From the NCBI GenBank assembly GCA_016873095.1, contig VGYC01000006.1, forward strand, positions 1 to 64,000: a stretch of DNA of 64,000 bases, written 5' to 3'. The translations under genes were made by a program, and so were the position numbers. Positions 58,833 to 64,000 of the stretch are shown here, one piece after another (the stretch's first letter is position 1; the number at the start of each line of letters is the position of its first letter). Under the pieces are notes generated by a model. That model ran no database searches, was not told the DNA's origin, and saw only the letters and a program-made list of their open reading frames with translations. Origin of the DNA: Planctomycetota bacterium. Its GTDB lineage: Bacteria > Planctomycetota > Planctomycetia > Gemmatales > Gemmataceae.

Positions 58833-59975
58833 ATGAAGTCTCACAATCGTTGTGGTTTGACGCTGGAGCAACTGGAAGCGCGCGATTGCCCTGCCGTGTT
58901 CGCGAATGTGGTTGGCGGCAACTTGACGGTGCTATCGATCGATTCGCAATCGGTCGATGTAATTCAGACCAATGCAAACACCTTTCAGATTCGCGAGAAT
59001 GGCAACATCGTGCGTAATGTGTCAGGCGTGACCGGCAACCTCGCCGTGCCGCGCGGACCGCATGGACACACGGCGCTCAATATCGATCTGAACGGCTTCG
59101 CCACCATCAACCATGTGGCGGCATTCCTCGGAGTCGGCAATAGCAATGTGAACATCCGCAACGGCACGATTCTTCGCAGCTTGAACATCGTGGGCGGCAC
59201 CGGCCGGGACATCGTGTCCCTGGGTGGCGATGCCAACACGCTCGCCGTCAACGGCGCCACGCGCGTGAATCTCTTGAGCGGCACAGACGATCTGTACGTG
59301 CGGGCCGGCGTCACGCTCAACTCGCGCCTGGACACGGCATTCGTGGAACGGGTGTTCCTGAACGCTGGCAGCACCGCCGCTAAGAATGTCTTCATCGTCG
59401 GCAGCCCCTTCGGCAGCCGTCTGGACGTCAATGGCGCGATCGGCGGTGCGCTGACTTATACCGGTTCCATGTTTGCCGACAAGATCAACGTCGGCGTCGG
59501 CGCCACCATCACCACCAATCTCAACCTCGCACTGCTGGGCGGCAACGACGCCGTCGATCTCGCAGGCTCGGTCGGTCAGGATCTGTCGATCTTCTCCGCG
59601 CCCTTCACCGGACACAAGAGGGTAAATCTGGGCGGCACCGTGGGCAACAATGCCACCGTGAACCTTGGTCATGGCGACGACACGGTGCATTTCACCGGCA
59701 CGATCACCAACAACCTGAACATCTACACGCGCTTCGGCAATGACCTGGTCGAATTCGACGACCTGAGCTCCGTCAACTCCGCCTACGTCCACATGGGGTG
59801 GAGCGACGATACCTTCCGACTGGATGCGGCGGCTTCCATCGCTGGTTCAGCCGTCATCGATGGCGCCGTCAATAGCTCGTCGGCACCCGGAGATGTTTTC
59901 CGGACGCCGCTGCCCAGCGTTCCCGCCAACGTCGAGCTGCGCAACTTCGAAACGGTCAGTTTGCTGACGCCTTGA
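58833..59975 (+). CDS. Surface protein with LEQLEARDCPA N-terminus
   Basis: A 380-residue protein beginning MKSHNRCGLTLEQLEARDCPA, the planctomycete N-terminal motif also seen (as LETLERR) in the protein at 775. Residues about 30-375 are a run of degenerate beta-strand repeats with Asn/Gly-rich turns (NVNIRNGTILRSLNIVGGTGRDIVSLGG, ANTLAVNGATRVNLLSGTDDLYV, GATITTNLNLALLGGNDAVDLAG, GTVGNNATVNLGHGDDTVHFTGTITNNLNIYTRFGNDLVEF), suggesting a beta-solenoid with possible RTX-like calcium sites (GNDxV). Function unknown. GGAGG lies 6 nt before the ATG. It has a sigma-54 promoter and a strong terminator, so it is a single-gene unit. Confidence 0.85.
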   Translation: MKSHNRCGLTLEQLEARDCPAVFANVVGGNLTVLSIDSQSVDVIQTNANTFQIRENGNIVRNVSGVTGNLAVPRGPHGHTALNIDLNGFATINHVAAFLGVGNSNVNIRNGTILRSLNIVGGTGRDIVSLGGDANTLAVNGATRVNLLSGTDDLYVRAGVTLNSRLDTAFVERVFLNAGSTAAKNVFIVGSPFGSRLDVNGAIGGALTYTGSMFADKINVGVGATITTNLNLALLGGNDAVDLAGSVGQDLSIFSAPFTGHKRVNLGGTVGNNATVNLGHGDDTVHFTGTITNNLNIYTRFGNDLVEFDDLSSVNSAYVHMGWSDDTFRLDAAASIAGSAVIDGAVNSSSAPGDVFRTPLPSVPANVELRNFETVSLLTP

Positions 59976-60022
59976 ACATCCTTGCGTCGTCAAATCTTTC
60001 CTGTCGTCGGCATGCAACATCG

Positions 60023-60052
60023 AACTCCCCGGCAAGATGCCGGGGAGTTTTC
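60023..60052 (+). terminator. Rho-independent terminator of the surface protein gene
   Basis: Arms AACTCCCCGGC (60023-60033) and GCCGGGGAGTT (60039-60049), loop AAGAT, followed by a T run. A textbook terminator 48 nt after the stop. Confidence 0.85.
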
Positions 60053-60118
60053 ATGCGCGCAGCCCGGAATGCAAGGCGGCGACTTGATCGCGCAACTGGT
60101 AGTTCGATGGACGGTGCA

Positions 60119-60484
60119 TCACCAGCCCGCATAGCCGTAGAAAAAGACGGGAGCGTTCAGGTAGCCTGGCATGTAGCGGTAGCCAAGTGTGAATGGATTG
60201 TAGACGACGGAATGAAACGGACCGGACACGAAGGGTCTGGCGAAAGTGCCGTAATTGTAGTACGTGTTGTAGCCCCAGGGGCCGGGGTACGCGCTGGCGT
60301 TGAAATACGAGCGATAGCCATACGGCGAGGCGTAGCCGGAGAACGTGGAGAAGGCGGGCGGCATGACGTATGGATTGACCGCGAAGCCGCTGCTGTAGAA
60401 GCCCAGTGGATACTGGGCACAAATTCGCTCCGCGGCGACGCCCAGTAGCAGGACTGCCGCCATCGACTTGACGAGAGTTCGCAT
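60119..60484 (-). CDS. Secreted tyrosine/proline/glycine-rich protein
   Basis: A 121-residue protein with a signal peptide (MRTLVKSMAAVLLLGVAAERICAQ) and a mature part rich in Tyr, Phe, Pro, Gly and Asn (YPLGFYSSGFAVNPYVMPPAFSTFSGYASPYGYRSYFNASAYPGPWGYNTYYNYG...). The composition resembles short exported Tyr-rich proteins seen in planctomycetes. The function is unknown. The ATG at 60484 is preceded by GGGGAAGG. A -10-like TATAAT lies at 60522-60517 upstream. Confidence 0.75.
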   Translation of the reverse strand: MRTLVKSMAAVLLLGVAAERICAQYPLGFYSSGFAVNPYVMPPAFSTFSGYASPYGYRSYFNASAYPGPWGYNTYYNYGTFARPFVSGPFHSVVYNPFTLGYRYMPGYLNAPVFFYGYAGW

Positions 60485-60516
60485 GGCCTTCCCCCTTCGT
60501 CGCTTCCCCAGCCACT

Positions 60517-60522
60517 ATTATA
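60517..60522 (-). promoter_or_regulatory. -10 box for the Tyr-rich protein gene
   Basis: Consensus TATAAT reading leftward (60522-60517), 33 nt before the ATG; a TTTTCC hexamer (60545-60540) at 17-nt spacing is a weak -35. It follows immediately after the terminator of the next gene upstream. Confidence 0.4.
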
Positions 60523-60540
60523 CGCGGACGCGAACGGCCG

Positions 60541-60574
60541 GAAAAGAAAAAGCCCACGGTGGTCAGCCGTGGGC
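60541..60574 (-). terminator. Rho-independent terminator of the outer-membrane protein gene
   Basis: Arms GCCCACGG (60552-60559) and CCGTGGGC (60567-60574) with a 7-nt loop. Reading leftward the stem is followed by TTTTTCTTTTC. About 145 nt after the stop of the gene at 60719. Confidence 0.85.
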
Positions 60575-60718
60575 CCGGGGGACAAGCGGTAAGGCGGCGA
60601 TGCTTCCAGCAAACCGTGACCAGCGTTCGTAGCGGAACTCGCGAGAGTTGCGACAGCCGGCGTCAGGTCGCCATTGTCGATTCTTGCGAATTCCGCCACG
60701 ATCTGAGGCCGAGCCTCA

Positions 60719-62275
60719 TTAATAGTAGATGCCGGCCATCACGCTGGCTCCCAGAAAGGTGAGGTTGCTGCGGCTCTGGCCGTTGGGATCATAGAGGCCG
60801 CCCGGCAAGGCGGTGGGGCTGCTGTCCGACGAGTTGCCAGCGCCGAACCAGCTCTGGCCATTGCAACCACAACGCAGGAAGAGGATGGCCCGGCCGACGC
60901 TCTGAGCGTACTGCACGCCGGCTTCCAGCTCGAGGATGGGCAGGGTGCCGTCGCGGGTGCGCTGGCCGGAGTGGCCTTTGCCGGCAGCGCTGGCCGTCAC
61001 GACTTGCGGCTCCCAGGTGAACAGCAGAGCGCCGCGGCACCGGCCGTACACACCAAGACCGGACTCACCGAACACGCGCATGCCATCCAGAAACACAGTA
61101 GGACCGACGCCGTTGAGGTACTCGCGGGCAAAGATCGTCCCGGTCGTGACGCCGCCGGCCGACTGCGTCGCGCGGTAGGTCTGGTCCAGGTAGGTGTACT
61201 GGGCGCCGCCGCCGAACTTGAGCAGAGTCTGGCCGATCCAGCAATCCTGGGCCGCCTCCAGATCGAAAACGTGCAGATACAGCCGGCTCGTGGCGGTGGC
61301 GGTTTCACCGGGCAGCAGGAAATTGGTGATGCCGAATGGTGCGGCCGTGGCGATGGCCAGGCCCGTGCCCGCCACACCGGCCGGCCCGGTCGCCGTCTGC
61401 GAGTTCACGCTGGCGATCTGATCGAAGTACCACCAGCGGGCGCGGCCGCCGAAGCCGTTGGCGCCGACGTAGCCGGCCTCGACTTGTGGCGAGAAGGTCC
61501 AGTCGTAGTTGAAGTCGTTGTTGAACGACCGCGAGCTCGTTGCGCTGGTCACGTCAATGTTGACGAAGGCCGGGTTGCTCTGCCACCGCGGTTGCAGGAA
61601 CAGGAAGCCGCCCATCGCGTACCAGTGCGGGCACGGACATTGTTTCGGGCAAGCCGGCTTCTCGCAGCACGGCGGCGGGCAGCAGGTCAGGTCCTTGCAG
61701 CCGCCATCGAGCAAGAAGGCATTGCGCGGATCGGTGATGACCAGCTCGCCGGGAGTCAGCGGCTCCTTGGAGGCGCGAGGCAGTGTCGGAATCTTCTCGG
61801 TCGATGGTCCGAGGTCCGTCTCCAGGCTGAGCTTGTCGCTGCTGACGCCGCCTGACGGAGTGCTGGTCAGTTGCGACGGCAGCGGCCGGTACGGCAAGGC
61901 GCCCGGCGTGGCGGGGGCAGCCGGCATGATCGTGATCGGCTGGCCGGTCATCGCCTGTCCGTAGACCGGCTGTCCGTAGACGGGCTGTCCGTACGAAGGT
62001 TGTCCGTAAGAAGGTTGTCCGTATTGCGGTTGGCCCTGGGGATAGCCGTAGGGGTTGTAGGCGCGCGGCTGCTGATAGCCCTGCGCTCCCTGATAAGCCG
62101 GATACCCGGGCCGGCTGTAGGGGTTGTACGCCTGGTAAGTGTTTTGCTGGGGATTCGGATATTGCGGGTAAGCGCCGTAGCCGTATCCTTGCGGGTAGGA
62201 GGGATATTGGGCCAGGACCGGGGCAGCCAGGGTTGCCAGGGCCACGGCGCCCAGAAGGGTTCGATGACCGCGCAT
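60719..62275 (-). CDS. Lpg1974-like outer membrane beta-barrel protein
   Basis: A 518-residue exported protein. Signal peptide [22 protein letters not shown], then about 110 residues of Tyr/Pro/Gln/Gly repeats ([40 protein letters not shown]), a Cys-rich stretch ([27 protein letters not shown], about residues 192-218), and a C-terminal barrel domain (about 220-518) with [46 protein letters not shown] and the end strand [12 protein letters not shown]. Resembles the Lpg1974 or BBP7 family of planctomycete outer membrane proteins. The Cys-rich block could form disulfides anchoring it. The ATG at 62275 has GAGGAAA 5 nt upstream. Confidence 0.8.
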   Translation of the reverse strand: MRGHRTLLGAVALATLAAPVLAQYPSYPQGYGYGAYPQYPNPQQNTYQAYNPYSRPGYPAYQGAQGYQQPRAYNPYGYPQGQPQYGQPSYGQPSYGQPVYGQPVYGQAMTGQPITIMPAAPATPGALPYRPLPSQLTSTPSGGVSSDKLSLETDLGPSTEKIPTLPRASKEPLTPGELVITDPRNAFLLDGGCKDLTCCPPPCCEKPACPKQCPCPHWYAMGGFLFLQPRWQSNPAFVNIDVTSATSSRSFNNDFNYDWTFSPQVEAGYVGANGFGGRARWWYFDQIASVNSQTATGPAGVAGTGLAIATAAPFGITNFLLPGETATATSRLYLHVFDLEAAQDCWIGQTLLKFGGGAQYTYLDQTYRATQSAGGVTTGTIFAREYLNGVGPTVFLDGMRVFGESGLGVYGRCRGALLFTWEPQVVTASAAGKGHSGQRTRDGTLPILELEAGVQYAQSVGRAILFLRCGCNGQSWFGAGNSSDSSPTALPGGLYDPNGQSRSNLTFLGASVMAGIYY

Positions 62276-62311
62276 CGCGTTTTCCTCAGGCAGAGGCTCC
62301 AGGCAGCCGGG

Positions 62312-62328
62312 TAACCCTTCCAGGGTTA
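62312..62328. promoter_or_regulatory. Inverted repeat in the outer-membrane protein leader
   Basis: TAACCCT (62312-62318), TCC, AGGGTTA (62322-62328) is a perfect 7-bp inverted repeat, 37 to 53 nt upstream of the ATG at 62275. It could be an operator or a leader hairpin. Confidence 0.4.
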
Positions 62329-62858
62329 GCGGCGTGGCGAACGGCCGAGGATGCATCCGTGCGAATGCGAAGCAAAGGTGTCGTTCAGTGCACAGGCGAT
62401 CCTAGCCATCCATGTCCACGATGCCTGTTCTTGTCCACAATCCTTTTCGTCGTTTCCGCTGGGAAACTTGCCAGGATCGCCTCATTCAGGCAAAGCACTT
62501 CTCTTCCGAGGAGTCGCGCTTTGGGCACGAAGGGAATAATCGCTACTTTCGCGCTCAGGCCTCTGTCCGCCATCCTCCCACGTACTTTCCGGCGGCAGAC
62601 TTGCGAATGACCACGTGAAACTGTCAAGCCAGGAAAACATTGACGGTAATCCGTCCGTCGCCGCGAACACCAGTTGGCGAGTATGGTGTGGGCAACCGAC
62701 CCGCACTCCAGGGCAAAATCGTCCCCACCTGTTGCGCGGAGACTCTATCATTCCGGGAGAGGATTCACTGGCGCGACGGAGACGAGTCTGCTCGGTCGGT
62801 CGCGCGACTCGACTCACGCATGCCGGAGGCAAGCGACTTTCAGGACGGGAGCGCAGCG
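62329..62858. other. Non-coding gap
   Basis: About 530 nt between the outer-membrane protein gene and the antiporter gene. Open frames of 60-116 codons exist on both strands but none has a ribosome site, family resemblance or consistent codon use. I see no RNA gene or terminator. Confidence 0.4.
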
Positions 62859-64000
62859 ATGCACGGCGACCTGGGGCTGCTCATAAACCTGTCGGTCAGC
62901 CTGGTCCTGGCGTTGGCGCTGGGGCTGCTGACGCAGCGACTGCGGCTGTCGCCGATCGTTGGCTATCTTCTGGCGGGCATCGCACTGGGACCGCACACTC
63001 CCGGTTTCGAGGCCGATCCCAAGCTGGCCGCCGATCTGGCAGAGATCGGCGTCGTCTTGCTGATGTTCGGCGTCGGCATGCATTTCGACCTCGGCGATCT
63101 GCTGGCCGTGCGCCGGATTGCCCTGCCCGGAGCATCCGGACAGATTGTCGTCGCCACCGCGCTGGGCAGCATTGCCGCTCTGCTGGCCGGAATGGAAGCG
63201 GGCGCTGCGCTGGTGATCGGCATCGCTGTCTCGGTCGCCAGTACCGTCGTACTGGTTCGGGTGCTCATGGATAACGACGTGTTGCACACTGCGGATGGAC
63301 ACGTCGCCGTGGGCTGGCTGATCGTCGAGGATATCTTCACCGTTCTGGTGCTGGTGGCGATCCCGGCCTTGGCCAGTGCGTTTGGCGGGGAGGCCGGCGG
63401 ACCGGGCGTGATTCTCAGTCTGGGGCTGGCTGTCGCCAAGGTCGGCGCGCTGGGACTGGTGGTGGTGGTCGGCGGCAAGTTCGCCATCCCGTGGCTGCTG
63501 CGAAAGGTGGCGCGGGCACGCTCCCGGGAGCTGTTCACGCTCACCATCCTGGCATTGGCCCTGGCGGTCGCCACGGGCTCGGCCGTCGTCTTCGGCGTGT
63601 CAATGGCCCTGGGCGCCTTCCTGGCCGGAATGGTGGTTGGCCAGACGGAAATGAGCCATCAGGCGGCCGCCGATGCCTTGCCCATGCGCGATGCCTTCGC
63701 CGTGCTCTTCTTTGTCTCGGTCGGCATGCTCTTCGACCCGCACGTGCTCGTGGATCAGTTCGGGTTGTTGCTGGCGCTGCTGGCCATCGTGCTGCTGGCC
63801 AAGCCGCTGGCGGCTTGCATCATCGTCTGGTTGCTGCGCTACTCGGTGCGCAGCGCCCTGATGGTGGCAATCGCGCTGGCGCAGATTGGCGAATTCTCGT
63901 TCTTGCTGGCGGACGAAGCCAGGCGCGATGGACTCTTGTCCGCAGCGGGACAGAGCCTGCTGGTGGCCTGCGCCATCATCTCGATCACGCTGAATCCACT
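62859..64000 (+). CDS. CPA2 family monovalent cation/proton antiporter, partial
   Basis: The frame runs off the right edge without a stop, so the C-terminus is missing; 380 residues are visible. The N-terminus MHGDLGLLINLSVSLVLALALGLLTQRLRLSPIVGYLLAGIALGPH and LAEIGVVLLMFGVGMHFDLGDLL are typical of Kef/YbaL-type CPA2 antiporters, as are VASTVVLVRVLMD, VGWLIVEDIFTVLVLVAIPAL and SVGMLFDPHVLV. About ten membrane helices are visible. A regulatory RCK domain may follow outside the window. Start: ATG 62859 with GGGAG 9 nt upstream; an in-frame ATG at 62820 is the alternative. Likely exports potassium or sodium in exchange for protons. Confidence 0.88.
   Translation, partial: MHGDLGLLINLSVSLVLALALGLLTQRLRLSPIVGYLLAGIALGPHTPGFEADPKLAADLAEIGVVLLMFGVGMHFDLGDLLAVRRIALPGASGQIVVATALGSIAALLAGMEAGAALVIGIAVSVASTVVLVRVLMDNDVLHTADGHVAVGWLIVEDIFTVLVLVAIPALASAFGGEAGGPGVILSLGLAVAKVGALGLVVVVGGKFAIPWLLRKVARARSRELFTLTILALALAVATGSAVVFGVSMALGAFLAGMVVGQTEMSHQAAADALPMRDAFAVLFFVSVGMLFDPHVLVDQFGLLLALLAIVLLAKPLAACIIVWLLRYSVRSALMVAIALAQIGEFSFLLADEARRDGLLSAAGQSLLVACAIISITLNP

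Noticed and set aside
62385-62832. Two leftward frames (80 and 117 codons) before the antiporter gene
   Set aside because: No ribosome site and no recognisable domain; composition is unlike the neighbouring real genes.

Overview
The window is about 64 kb of GC-rich, gene-dense bacterial chromosome, most likely from a planctomycete (Planctomycetota, probably a Gemmata-like lineage). The evidence is two DUF1501 proteins with twin-arginine starts, a Gfo/Idh/MocA dehydrogenase with a Tat signal, two surface proteins that open with a planctomycete-type LExLExR motif, an Lpg1974-like outer membrane protein, a very long SecA with a C-terminal SEC-C motif, a KDO transferase (LPS-type outer membrane), and a beta-RFAP synthase of the tetrahydromethanopterin route known from this phylum. 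There is no phage, plasmid, insertion sequence or CRISPR array.

Layout. 1-3390: two divergent secreted proteins (a QPPGGx-repeat protein running off the left edge, and a metzincin-like protease) around a shared promoter region. 3400-6438: a leftward MnmE-like GTPase / coaX / obg block. 6548-12518: small and zinc-ribbon proteins, folE, a CPXCG protein, tag, a cupin, a DUF1501 protein and an isolated nuoN. 12573-13452: csrA with a clear promoter and terminator, then hairpin-rich non-coding DNA. 13517-20003: SDR, asparagine-synthetase-like amidotransferase and a complete DevC/DevA/DevB-type exporter, reading as a biosynthesis-plus-export locus. 20099-26906: tadA, secA, two overlapping small unknown genes, waaA. 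26911-32760: dehydrogenase, atypical Ser/Thr kinase, tRNA-Leu(GAG), ECF-like sigma factor, HpcH/HpaI aldolase, MoxR ATPase. 32837-43779: class-III aminotransferase, aconitase, ACT protein, TIM-barrel isomerase, LarA-like protein, ribosomal protein S1, second DUF1501 protein. 43825-50824: histidine kinase, leuS, a small unknown gene, a HEAT-repeat lipoprotein, pckA. 50893-58546: IPT/Calx-beta protein, a broken RND permease, beta-RFAP synthase and an ABC-2 permease. 58833-64000: a surface protein behind a near-perfect sigma-54 promoter, two secreted or outer membrane proteins, and the start of a CPA2 antiporter.

Most striking, apart from the genes: (i) four families of short hairpin-forming elements scattered between genes, one also inside a perfect 91-bp tandem duplication; (ii) an RND efflux pump whose C-terminal membrane half has been deleted, with the last helix still readable in another frame; (iii) a sigma-54 promoter in front of a LEQLEARDCPA surface protein; (iv) an MnmE homologue without its catalytic C-terminus; and (v) the SDR-AsnB-DevBCA locus, the best candidate here for an undescribed pathway.

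All calls come from reading motifs, translations and repeats by eye. No database search was possible, so functions rest on family motifs and most starts on ribosome-binding-site position.
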